DNA from: an uncultured Microscilla sp.
GTDB taxonomy: Bacteria; Bacteroidota; Bacteroidia; Cytophagales; Microscillaceae
DNA length: 64,000 bases
Direction: 5' to 3'
NCBI RefSeq assembly: GCF_947493425.1
Contig: NZ_CANLRP010000015.1
Location: 1-64,000, forward strand
In this document: positions 52,919-61,573 of the stretch, piece after piece
How the letters are laid out: each line of letters begins with the position of its first letter
Position numbering within the stretch: position 1 is the stretch's first letter
Position numbers and translations under genes: made by a program
Notes under the pieces: model-generated
What the model saw: only the letters and a program-made list of their open reading frames with translations
Database searches by the model: none
Told to the model about the DNA's origin: nothing

Positions 52919-53677
52919 AGCGTGTGTTGCTTCTTAAGTTTTTAGTCAAAGACTTTTAGGAATGGTACCAAAATAAATTTACATTCTTAACCTCATCTTT
53001 TGTTGCTATACTTTGTTAAAAAATAGCCGAATAGCGATGCTATTAGCCGATTTTTTGCCTCGTCTAGCAACAAAATATTTTATTAAACTATAGAAATTTA
53101 TTTTTACACCATTCCTTATGGCATTGCTTTCGATAATTTTATCGTTCATTAAACAAATTTATTCTCTCCCCTTCCCTACTCTTCTATATAAGCATTTGCT
53201 TTTATTAAAAACACTATATTGATAAATAAAAAGTTTAAACACTTTGAAAATATAAATATAGAGTTATTTATAGTAATATCTACCTGTTTTTTCAAAAACA
53301 TCTTACAATATAATTGAAATAAAAAATTGCATTACGCTTCAATACTTTCAATATAGTAGTATGTTTTGACAAAAAAGAGGTAGAGTTATGCTAAAAACCC
53401 TCCTAGATTTGGCAAAAAGTTCGAAAACAAAGCATTGTCAACCTGTAAGTTTTACACCAAAAATGAACAAAAATCAACTACCATTCAATGGTTTTATTAG
53501 ATAAATACTACTCAATATTTGGTAGTAGTCTTCTTGCAACATTGATAGCACTGAAACATCAGGGTAAAAGGTTTAAAGGTTAAAAAGTAAGATAAATTGG
53601 CTGTTAAGTACCTATTTTTTTTAAGAAGTTGCTTTACTATGTTTAGGCGGCTTCACTAACAAATCACATTCGATCGT
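52919..53677. other. Long intergenic region with a nested inverted repeat
   Basis: No gene is supported. The main content is the nested hairpin at 52999-53076; the rest is A+T-rich and without clear signals. Confidence 0.5.
52999..53076 (+). terminator. Nested hairpin structure after the OmpA operon
   Basis: The outer arms TTTTGTTGCTA (52999-53009) and TAGCAACAAAA (53065-53075) are perfect. The inner hairpin AATAGC-GAT-GCTATT is framed by A6T...AT6. The inner part can terminate the operon; the outer arms suggest a larger folded RNA or a palindromic element. Confidence 0.6.
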
Positions 53678-55984
53678 ATGAATTTCAGATTGATTACTAC
53701 GTTTTTATTCGTGATGGGCTTTTCGTGGGCTCAAGCGCAAGACATTATGATGCAGGGTTGGTACTGGGACTACCCCAAAACTGCAGATGGATACAAATGG
53801 ACAGATACACTGCGCCTGAAGGCTGCCGAACTAAGCGCGGCTGGCATTAACTATTTATGGATTCCACCTCATGTAAGGGCTAGTTTTGGCAACCGCAGCA
53901 ACGGCTACGATCCTCAAGATTTATATGACCTGGGCGAGTATGGACAAGGCCCTACCGGGCTAGGTACCCGCCTTGAGTTAGATGCGATGATTGCGGTGTT
54001 ACGTCGTTATGGTATCAACCCGGTGGGCGATATGATTTACAATCATCGTGACGGGGGACGTCCTGAAAACAACCGGGCAGTAGCACAGTATATTAAGCGC
54101 TACAGCAACCCCAATCAAAACAACCCTTTCCCGTCTGATCGTTACCGTTGTATCATTCCATTGGGGGGGAAATCTAAAAACAGAGCGGGTACTTATTATT
54201 TTAAGATTTCATCAAAAACTGGTGCACCCAGGTTTCATAACAAGCCCTATAAGCTGTATATGCAAACCAATAAAAAAGGCTATGGAGGCTTGAATGGACT
54301 CAACGAGTCGGAAAATAATTGCCCAGGCACTGGGGCGGCAGACACTATAGAACTGGGGCGAGATATGTTTGCTACATTAGATGCAGGCGGATGCCAAGCA
54401 GATGAGTTTGTGCTCACTATCAACCAAGATGATTTTCATTGTGATGGGGACACTTTGTATATTTATATGAGCAACCCCAATGGCGACTATACCGACCATT
54501 ATATTTATGAGGTGTGGAACACGGCACGTAATAAGGACATTGAGAAAAATATGCGCTACCAAACCTATACCGATTTTACCAATTTGCCCAGTGGCAGAGG
54601 TGGTATGCGCTGGAGGCATTTTAAACCTAATGGTACGCCTACCGATTTGCGCGGTGATTGGGATGCAATGTATTTCTTTTATGACTACGACCAATTTGTG
54701 CCTGCTACTCAACGTAAATTGTTTCGTTGGACTAAATGGAACTGGAAAAAGGTAGGTATTCGTGGTTTGCGTATGGATGCTATTAAACATTTTACGCCTG
54801 CTTTTGTGGGCGATTTGCTAGACTATTTGCATGACAATGGCATTGACCCTGGTATGGTGGTGGGCGAGTGGTATGGTACCAACCCTGATGAGCTGAAGGG
54901 CTGGATAAACAATGTACTCAATAGTATGGATAAAGACACCAAGAGCGCTATCCAACCCAAAATTTTTGACTTTTTGCTTCGCGATCATTTGCGTCAGGCA
55001 TGTGATTTACCCGATTATGACGTGCGCCAACTATACAATGAGAACCTACAGGCCAAGGGGTTGAGTGGTTTTAATATTGTAACTTTTGTAAACAACCACG
55101 ATTTCCGTAGCCCGATTGATGCTGCCAATACCAACTTTAATATGTTGATTAAAAACGACCCGATGTTGGCGTATACTTTTGTATTGAGTAATAACCAGTT
55201 GGGTGTACCTACTATTTTTTATCCCGATTATTATGGCTATCAACCCGGTAAATTTAACTACCACCCAACGGGCGTGGCGCCTATGAAAGCTCGTATAAAC
55301 CAACTGATTAAGGTGCATAAAAGCTATATTTTTGGGGCAAACAAGGTAGAATACCTCAATCGTTTCGGCTCGCCTTATACCCAAGTAAATTACTTTTCGG
55401 GAACAGCAAATAAAACGATGATTTATCAACTAAGTGGTGGCAAAGCAGGGAAAGAAGTTATTGTAGCAATCAATTTTTCTGACCAACCACTCAGGGTAGA
55501 TCACCAGATAAAGCCCATGGCACAAGGCACTCGTTTTACTGATGTATTGGGGCGTTCGGCTTATCCTTATGCGGTGGTAGATGGTCAAAACCGTATTTAT
55601 GTAGATTTGCCCGCCCGTAGCTATAGTGTATGGGTACAAGGCGAAGTAGCTACTATTCCACTGAGGGCTACCACCAATACTACTCGCCACACCACAACAA
55701 ACCCAGGTATTACTGGCAAGCAAGCACTTGATTTAAACAGTGTGGGAATGGTCAAGGTATTTCCTAACCCTTTCAAAAATCGATTTACTTTACAACTAAA
55801 GAGCGCTGCCGCAGGCAATACTCACCTTAAGGTGACAGACCTGCATGGCAAGGTAGTCTATGCTCAGAAATTTAGCCGAAAAACCAAGGCATCGTTTGAA
55901 TTAGGGCATTTGCCTGCGGGTAGTTACTTGCTTAAGGTACACCATAATGGGCAAGTTTATCAAGAACAACTGATCAAAAAATAG
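53678..55984 (+). CDS. Secreted GH13 alpha-amylase with T9SS type A sorting tail
   Basis: The 768-residue protein has a signal peptide ending SWAQAQ. The GH13 barrel starts DIMMQGWYWDYPKTADG with GINYLWIPPHV and region I VGDMIYNHRD. The catalytic nucleophile is in GIRGLRMDAIKHF (Asp about 367). The acid/base is in MVVGEWYG (Glu about 397), and the transition-state Asp in FVNNHDF (about 475). Between strands 3 and 4 there is an insert of about 150 residues (from about 140 to 290) with its own beta pattern and paired Cys. The C-terminal 80 residues (KVFPNPFKNRFTLQLK to QEQLIKK) are a Por-type sorting domain. Starch or a related alpha-glucan is the likely substrate. Confidence 0.92.
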   Translation: MNFRLITTFLFVMGFSWAQAQDIMMQGWYWDYPKTADGYKWTDTLRLKAAELSAAGINYLWIPPHVRASFGNRSNGYDPQDLYDLGEYGQGPTGLGTRLELDAMIAVLRRYGINPVGDMIYNHRDGGRPENNRAVAQYIKRYSNPNQNNPFPSDRYRCIIPLGGKSKNRAGTYYFKISSKTGAPRFHNKPYKLYMQTNKKGYGGLNGLNESENNCPGTGAADTIELGRDMFATLDAGGCQADEFVLTINQDDFHCDGDTLYIYMSNPNGDYTDHYIYEVWNTARNKDIEKNMRYQTYTDFTNLPSGRGGMRWRHFKPNGTPTDLRGDWDAMYFFYDYDQFVPATQRKLFRWTKWNWKKVGIRGLRMDAIKHFTPAFVGDLLDYLHDNGIDPGMVVGEWYGTNPDELKGWINNVLNSMDKDTKSAIQPKIFDFLLRDHLRQACDLPDYDVRQLYNENLQAKGLSGFNIVTFVNNHDFRSPIDAANTNFNMLIKNDPMLAYTFVLSNNQLGVPTIFYPDYYGYQPGKFNYHPTGVAPMKARINQLIKVHKSYIFGANKVEYLNRFGSPYTQVNYFSGTANKTMIYQLSGGKAGKEVIVAINFSDQPLRVDHQIKPMAQGTRFTDVLGRSAYPYAVVDGQNRIYVDLPARSYSVWVQGEVATIPLRATTNTTRHTTTNPGITGKQALDLNSVGMVKVFPNPFKNRFTLQLKSAAAGNTHLKVTDLHGKVVYAQKFSRKTKASFELGHLPAGSYLLKVHHNGQVYQEQLIKK

Positions 55985-56073
55985 TATCGCAAATAAAGCT
56001 ATTTTTATACATAGGCAACCATTCACACAAAAAGTTGGTAACGTTTATGTAAATCAGATTACAATACTTGAGT

Positions 56074-56107
56074 AAAAACCTCTGAGATGTATTATTTCAG
56101 GGGTTTT
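56074..56107 (+). terminator. Terminator of the amylase gene
   Basis: AAAAACCTCTGA pairs with TCAGGGGTTTTT (one mismatch) around a short loop; T5 follows. The converging SRPBCC gene ends 19 bp further on. Confidence 0.8.
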
Positions 56108-56125
56108 TGTTTATAACAACCTCTC

Positions 56126-56572
56126 CTATTCGGGGTTGCTTTCTGCAAAGTCTTTGAATAATTGATGAAACTTCATGGTTTCTTTTTGAAAACCTTTCTT
56201 ACCTAATAAAAACGCAACAACTTTCATCATTCCCGAAAACTTAAACTCAGTAGCTGACTGCCACCGGGTTTTGCCGTTGCCCAAATCAATAAAGGTGTTT
56301 TTTTGATGGTTCAGTACTCCGGGGGCTTCATAAGTGGCCAATAGTTCTTCTGGCAAATCGTGCTTGATCAGGGTTTCAATCATTGCCATCCGCCCTTTTT
56401 TACCTCGCTTATAGACTAGCTTCACCTGAGACCCAGGTTGCCCTAGTTCACCACTTATCAGGCTAAAGCTAAGCAAAGTAGGCTGCCATTTTTTGAGGCA
56501 ATCGGGATTGTCAAACAGGGCTACTACCTTGTCTAAAGGTAAATTGATGTCTATTTCAGTATTGTATTTCAT
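56126..56572 (-). CDS. SRPBCC (START-like) domain protein
   Basis: The 148-residue protein begins YNTEIDINLPLDKVVALFDN followed by PDCLKKWQPTLLSF, the usual N-terminal strand and helix of the polyketide-cyclase/SRPBCC fold. The long C-terminal helix (KKGFQKETMKFHQLFKDFAE) closes the hydrophobic cavity. Strands include GSQVKLVYKRGKKGRMAMIE and TRWQSATEFKFSG. These proteins bind lipids or other hydrophobic ligands; no specific ligand can be named. No signal peptide. It reads toward the amylase gene. Confidence 0.88.
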   Translation of the reverse strand: MKYNTEIDINLPLDKVVALFDNPDCLKKWQPTLLSFSLISGELGQPGSQVKLVYKRGKKGRMAMIETLIKHDLPEELLATYEAPGVLNHQKNTFIDLGNGKTRWQSATEFKFSGMMKVVAFLLGKKGFQKETMKFHQLFKDFAESNPE

Positions 56573-56651
56573 GTTTTTTAGGGTTTAGCTATTGCAAACT
56601 AAACAATTAGGCAAGCAAGGTGCAAGCAGGAGGTAAATCTTATTTGTTACC

Positions 56652-56688
56652 AAAAAAACAGGTTGCTGACAATGGTCAACAACCTGTT
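56652..56688 (-). terminator. Terminator of the M43 metalloprotease gene
   Basis: Read on the minus strand: AACAGGTTG, loop, CAACCTGTT, then T7. It lies about 90 bp past the stop at 56779. The paralogous gene to the right has a similar terminator. Confidence 0.85.
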
Positions 56689-56778
56689 GTTATCGATGGT
56701 AAAAATCGTGTGAGTACTATTGAGGTAAGGTTTTATAAAAACAGATACAAGCTACTATGTGCTTGTACCTGACAAAGA

Positions 56779-59700
56779 TTATTGATAAATCAATGTTTTA
56801 GTATACACACTTGTTCCGTTGGTAATCTGCATTTGATACAATCCTTTGGGCAAACCTTGTAAACTAAGATTGGCTTGTTTATGCTCAATGCTTTTGGTTT
56901 TCACCAACTTGCCTCTCATATTAAATACTCTAATCAATGACTTCTCCTGAGCATTGACAGGTATGGCCACAGTATAGTTTCCATTGATGCTTGGGTTAGG
57001 ATAAGCCTGTGCACCTTGTCCAATGGTAAATCCTTGGTGTGTTCCAGCCTGTGCGCCACTTGCTCCCGAAATATTGATGGTATAATCTTCTACTTCACCA
57101 GTCCAGCCATCACCACAAGCAGTGCTCAATGAGGTGCCATAAGATAAGCGGATACGCATGCGGACGTCGCCTGAGGCGGCTCCAACAGGGGCATTTAAGT
57201 TGATGTTGTAAGGACCGCTTCCGTTAATCACAGTAGCCTCTCCACTGTCGTCAAAATCACCGTCACGGTTCCAATCTACCCATACGCTCAATTTACTGCT
57301 TGACCAGCTCGCACTTGGGGTTACTGTCAAGGCATAAGATTGGCCAGGGGTCATTGTAGTAGACTGTGTAGTATAGTCAGCGTACCCACTTGACGCAGAA
57401 GTATTGTTGATACTGCCTAGCTGTACCTGAGTGATATGTTCTGAATCGGTTTGCTGAGCAGAAGCCGTGCAATAATCCGGAGCAGGAATATCAATAATTT
57501 CACTAATATTTACGGTGTAGTCTTCTACCTCACCGTCAGGAAAGCTTCCACAAGGACTATTTGCTGCTCCATTATATTTCATGGCAATCCGCATACGGGT
57601 AGTTCTGTTTATTCCGGCAGCAATGGCAATGTTTGCGATCACTGTAGTTTGAGTACCACCTGAGGTGTATACCAACTCTCCGGCATCGTCAAAATCGCAG
57701 TCACCGTTATAATCTATCCATATTTTAAAGTGCTCATCATAAGGAGTACTTGCATACCCTGGGGTGAGTTCAATGGTGTTGTCTTCACCCGATTTTAGTT
57801 CAATTACCTGCCCGGTAAAGTCGGTATAGTTAGATGCACCCGAAGTATTGGTAAAGTCACCTGATTTCACTACTGCAATGTGTTCGTAGTCTGAGCGATT
57901 GCTTGTCGCAGTACAATAATTACAACCAGTCGCTGTATTTACTGTAATATAAGCAGTTTTTGTCAAGGTATTGCTTCCTCCGGCATTGGTAGCTGTCAAG
58001 GTTACAGCATAAGTTCCAGGAGTGCTGTAAGTCACCTGTGGGTTTTGTGCTGAACTGTTGGCTGGGCTTCCTCCGGCAAACGTCCAAGCCCACGCAGTAG
58101 GAGCATTGCTTGACTGATCGGTAAAGCTTACACTTTGCCCTGCGTTGATGGTAGTTAGATTGGCCGAAAAAGCTGCTAAAGGTGCAATCACACCTCCATC
58201 ATCATGAATGTTTCCTGCTTTGATGGGTTCTCCTGGGGCTTCGTTATAGGCATATTCCAGCAGCTTGTAAGATTGACCATTGGCAGCCACCTGAAGCTTT
58301 AACCAACCATAATGTGTATTGCCGTTTGCACTAAAACGAATACCTACATAGGCAGTCTGACCGTTCCATGTGGTATAACTGGCATTGGTTACAGCGTGCA
58401 AATCGGGATAAGCATCTCCAACTTTCCATTGGCTTGATGCTCCAATAATGGTGTTAAAAGCCAAAGGCGTAATATTGTTAGTACCTGCATCACACACGAC
58501 CGCTTTGGTATAGGTTTCTAACTGAAACGATGATTGTTCGGCATTGTAAAAGATCCCGTACACGGCATTGCCTATGCCCATATTAAATGATGCCCAAACA
58601 CTGAGTGTATTTACTTCTGGGTTGGGTTCTATGTCAACATATACGATTTGGTAAGGGTCAATAAAGTCAATGCTTAGGTCAGGCAAAGTCAAGTTGTTGC
58701 TGCTCGACAAAGCAGTTGCCTGTAAAGTTATTTGGACATCACTCACACTATTTGCTGCGGCATGACTACTGGCAACTCCAGTAAAAGAAAGTATTGCTTC
58801 ACTGGCATTGGTTACGGTAATAGTAGTGGTAAGACCAGCAGGTACATTGGCAACAGTAAAGTGGGTACCTGCAGTAAGGGCTCCTGCACCTACACTAAAA
58901 TTGACTCCGTTTAATAAGCTTAGGGTCACTGTTTGGTTTACAGCGCCGTTATTGGCAGTGCTTTCGGGCAATTCAGACCTAGATATTGCTATGTTACCGT
59001 TGTCAAGCATTGTCTGACCAGCACGGATTGCTGCATTGGGCTGCTCGTGGTAGGCATGCTCCAACACTTTATAAGATTGACCATCGGCAGCTACCTGGAA
59101 TTTTATCCAGCCATAGTGCGTATTGCCTGCATTGCTAAAACGAATGCCTACATACGCTGTTTGACCGTTCCAAACGGTATAGGTGGCATTGCTTACATTA
59201 TGTAAGTCAGGATAAGCTCCTCCTACTTCCCATTGGCTTGCCGCACCTACCAAAGTATTAAAGCTTAAAGGGGTAATGTTACGAGTACCTGCCGCACAAA
59301 CCACTGCTTTTTGATAGGTTTCCAGTTGGAAAGCGCTACTAGAAGCATTGTAAAAAGCACCATAAGCAGCATTACCAAAATCCAAGTTAAATGCATTCCA
59401 AACAGCCCCGGTAGTTACTTCCAGATCGGATATGTCTTCATATACAATTTGGTAGGGGTCAAGAAAGTCAATGCCTACCCCTGAGGTAGTAGGGTTGCTC
59501 ACATTGATACCAAATGCCGAAGCATTAAAAGTAATCTCGATATTGTTTATGCTATTTGCTTTGGCATGGCTAGTAGCCGTTCCATTAATAGCAAGCTCTG
59601 CCGAAGTACTGCTCAAGATCGTGATCTGAGCAGACAAACCAGTGGGCAAACCACTCACCGAAAATAGTGATGGAGACAAGGTACCTGACGACTGACTAAA

Positions 59701-60861
59701 AGTAGCGCCATCCAATAAACTTAATGCAATTTTTTCGTCTATGCTACCACTATTGGCAATGCCTTCAGAAAAAGTGGTTTTAGCAAACAAAAGGCGTGGA
59801 ACCGCCGAAGAATACAGGGTAGCATCCAGGTTAGCTTGAGTCCAAAGGTTGTTACGCTCGCCCACACTTGAATTCATTGCAGCAAGCATCCGAGTTTTTT
59901 GCCCTTCGGTAAACATTTCAGAACAAGTACCATAATCCATATAGTTTTGGTTGTTGTCTAACGAACCACAACTAGTAGCAGCAAGCTCACAACCAGTAGT
60001 TCCAATAGAGTTAGGCGTATCGCTTACATCATCGTCATCGTTACAAGCAGCAGCATCACCATTGCTGGTATCGCCTCCCCAAATATGCTTTAGGTTTGCC
60101 CAGTGCCCTACTTCGTGGGTCAATAATTTATAGTGAGTAGAAGCAGCAGTCCCGGTGCGTCCTACTGCCCAATGTGATACTACCACACCATCGTACACAG
60201 CATTGGTGCCTACTGTGCCCGATGGATAAAAAGCAAAGCCCGAACCATTGCCCCCGTCCGAACTACGCACTACCCATACATTGAGGTACATATTTCTTGG
60301 CCAGCGAATCAACTGCTTGAGACCTATATTGCCTCCATTATAAGTAAACGAAGAACGAGTACGGGTAATACCTGTGGTAGGGTTGCCATTGGGGTCTTTT
60401 TGGGCAAGTACAAACTTAAGTCCCACATTTGCTACCAATGGCTTAAACTCATTGATCACATCGCCTACCCCTGGGTTGGTAGCGCTAAAATCTTCATTGA
60501 GTTGTTTTACCGACTCTATAATTTGAGCATCTGATATATTTTCTATGCCTCCATCGTGTACTACATGAAATACAATAGGAATGGTAAGTACACTTTGGCT
60601 GGCAGAACTTTGCCGGGCTTGCTGTTTTTTAAACTGAACAGTTTTGTTTTCCAGAGCACGACGCGCATGTTCTATTTGTCGCTTTAGCGCTGGGTTGGTA
60701 TGTTGCATCAACTTTTGGTGCATATGTAAATGCCCACATTTGGTAGAGTGAGGGATTTGTTGGCTCCAGCCATTGTTACTCATAGTCAACAGGACTACCA
60801 AGAGTCCAAACAAGCGTATATATAAGCTTTCTTTTTGCCTTAAAGGTGATTTTGTCAACAT
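56779..60861 (-). CDS. Secreted M43 (pappalysin/cytophagalysin) metalloprotease with GEVED, PKD and T9SS type A tail
   Basis: This 1360-residue protein has a signal peptide ending NNGWSQ. The peptidase domain is at about 90-345 (LTIPIVFHVVHDGG, ISDAQIIESVKQLNEDFSAT). Its zinc site is HEVGHWANLKHIWGG (about 248-262), and NQNYMDYGTCSEMFTEGQ holds the Met-turn. Two modules of about 270 residues follow (each with YQIVYEDISD-like and TAYVGIRFSxxGNTHYGW). Then come a PKD domain (AWTFAGGSPANSSAQNPQVT), two GEVED domains (IWIDYNGDCDFDDAGELVYT, VWVDWNRDGDFDDSGEATVI) and a type A sorting tail (QAYPNPSINGNYTV to LIYQ). It should degrade extracellular protein. The GEVED Asp loops probably bind Ca2+. A shorter paralogue follows to the right. 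Confidence 0.92.
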   Translation of the reverse strand: MLTKSPLRQKESLYIRLFGLLVVLLTMSNNGWSQQIPHSTKCGHLHMHQKLMQHTNPALKRQIEHARRALENKTVQFKKQQARQSSASQSVLTIPIVFHVVHDGGIENISDAQIIESVKQLNEDFSATNPGVGDVINEFKPLVANVGLKFVLAQKDPNGNPTTGITRTRSSFTYNGGNIGLKQLIRWPRNMYLNVWVVRSSDGGNGSGFAFYPSGTVGTNAVYDGVVVSHWAVGRTGTAASTHYKLLTHEVGHWANLKHIWGGDTSNGDAAACNDDDDVSDTPNSIGTTGCELAATSCGSLDNNQNYMDYGTCSEMFTEGQKTRMLAAMNSSVGERNNLWTQANLDATLYSSAVPRLLFAKTTFSEGIANSGSIDEKIALSLLDGATFSQSSGTLSPSLFSVSGLPTGLSAQITILSSTSAELAINGTATSHAKANSINNIEITFNASAFGINVSNPTTSGVGIDFLDPYQIVYEDISDLEVTTGAVWNAFNLDFGNAAYGAFYNASSSAFQLETYQKAVVCAAGTRNITPLSFNTLVGAASQWEVGGAYPDLHNVSNATYTVWNGQTAYVGIRFSNAGNTHYGWIKFQVAADGQSYKVLEHAYHEQPNAAIRAGQTMLDNGNIAISRSELPESTANNGAVNQTVTLSLLNGVNFSVGAGALTAGTHFTVANVPAGLTTTITVTNASEAILSFTGVASSHAAANSVSDVQITLQATALSSSNNLTLPDLSIDFIDPYQIVYVDIEPNPEVNTLSVWASFNMGIGNAVYGIFYNAEQSSFQLETYTKAVVCDAGTNNITPLAFNTIIGASSQWKVGDAYPDLHAVTNASYTTWNGQTAYVGIRFSANGNTHYGWLKLQVAANGQSYKLLEYAYNEAPGEPIKAGNIHDDGGVIAPLAAFSANLTTINAGQSVSFTDQSSNAPTAWAWTFAGGSPANSSAQNPQVTYSTPGTYAVTLTATNAGGSNTLTKTAYITVNTATGCNYCTATSNRSDYEHIAVVKSGDFTNTSGASNYTDFTGQVIELKSGEDNTIELTPGYASTPYDEHFKIWIDYNGDCDFDDAGELVYTSGGTQTTVIANIAIAAGINRTTRMRIAMKYNGAANSPCGSFPDGEVEDYTVNISEIIDIPAPDYCTASAQQTDSEHITQVQLGSINNTSASSGYADYTTQSTTMTPGQSYALTVTPSASWSSSKLSVWVDWNRDGDFDDSGEATVINGSGPYNINLNAPVGAASGDVRMRIRLSYGTSLSTACGDGWTGEVEDYTINISGASGAQAGTHQGFTIGQGAQAYPNPSINGNYTVAIPVNAQEKSLIRVFNMRGKLVKTKSIEHKQANLSLQGLPKGLYQMQITNGTSVYTKTLIYQ

Positions 60862-61466
60862 TGGTCTACTAGTTTGTGTAATATTAAAAGTGTGTGTAGG
60901 AAACGTTCATTAGGTTCGCTTGTGAGTAAGTTCAGTCATACTCCTCCCATCAAATCCCAATCTTTTTATCCTGGTCTTTTACGACACAGTTTTTACAATC
61001 AGTCAATTGTTAATGCGTGAGTTGTCATTGTGTAATATGACAATCTTCTCTGATAATTGGTTGTAGTAGTCATTCCGGATTCTACCCAAGTAGAAACATA
61101 TTTTATAGAAAGGCCTTTTTTAAAATAGCGGAATATAGATAAATTTATTTAATGCAAATATAGGTTGACAAAATTCAACTCTCTTCTGTTTTATTAGCAT
61201 AAGTTGGTACTATCTTGATAATCAAAGGGTAAATTCAGTATAAAGATTAATTTTTTACAAAAAACACGGTATTTTTTACTGAATAACACATTAAAACCAG
61301 AATATTAACCTATTATTATTGAAATAAGTAAACAAACAGGTAAATAAGTACAAAAAAACCTGACTATATACCATAGATTAAGAGATTCAGTAGGTTTAGC
61401 GAGGACAAACCAGTAATTGCTTGCTCTACAAAGGAGCAGCTTCCAGCGTTGGTACCCTTGTCAACG
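60862..61466. other. Intergenic region between the paralogous T9SS genes
   Basis: No gene is seen. The inverted repeat TTGTCAT (61022-61028) / ATGACAA (61037-61043) with an 8-base gap stands upstream of the metalloprotease gene and could be a regulator site. The rest is A+T-rich. Confidence 0.5.
61022..61043. promoter_or_regulatory. Candidate regulator-binding inverted repeat
   Basis: TTGTCAT, eight bases, ATGACAA: perfect 7-bp arms with centres about one helical turn and a half apart, 160-180 bp upstream of the metalloprotease start. This is a candidate only. Confidence 0.25.
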
Positions 61467-61501
61467 TAAAATAGGTTGCCTGAAAAACAGACAACCTATT
61501 A
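61467..61501 (-). terminator. Terminator of the partial T9SS gene
   Basis: AATAGGTTG pairs with CAACCTATT across a 13-base loop and is followed on the minus strand by TTTAC. It is 73 bp past the stop, like the terminator of the paralogue. Confidence 0.75.
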
Positions 61502-61573
61502 AATTTATTACGCTTTACTTCATTAATGTGAGAAATGATTCAAACGCTTACAAAGTTTATATTTGATTTATCA

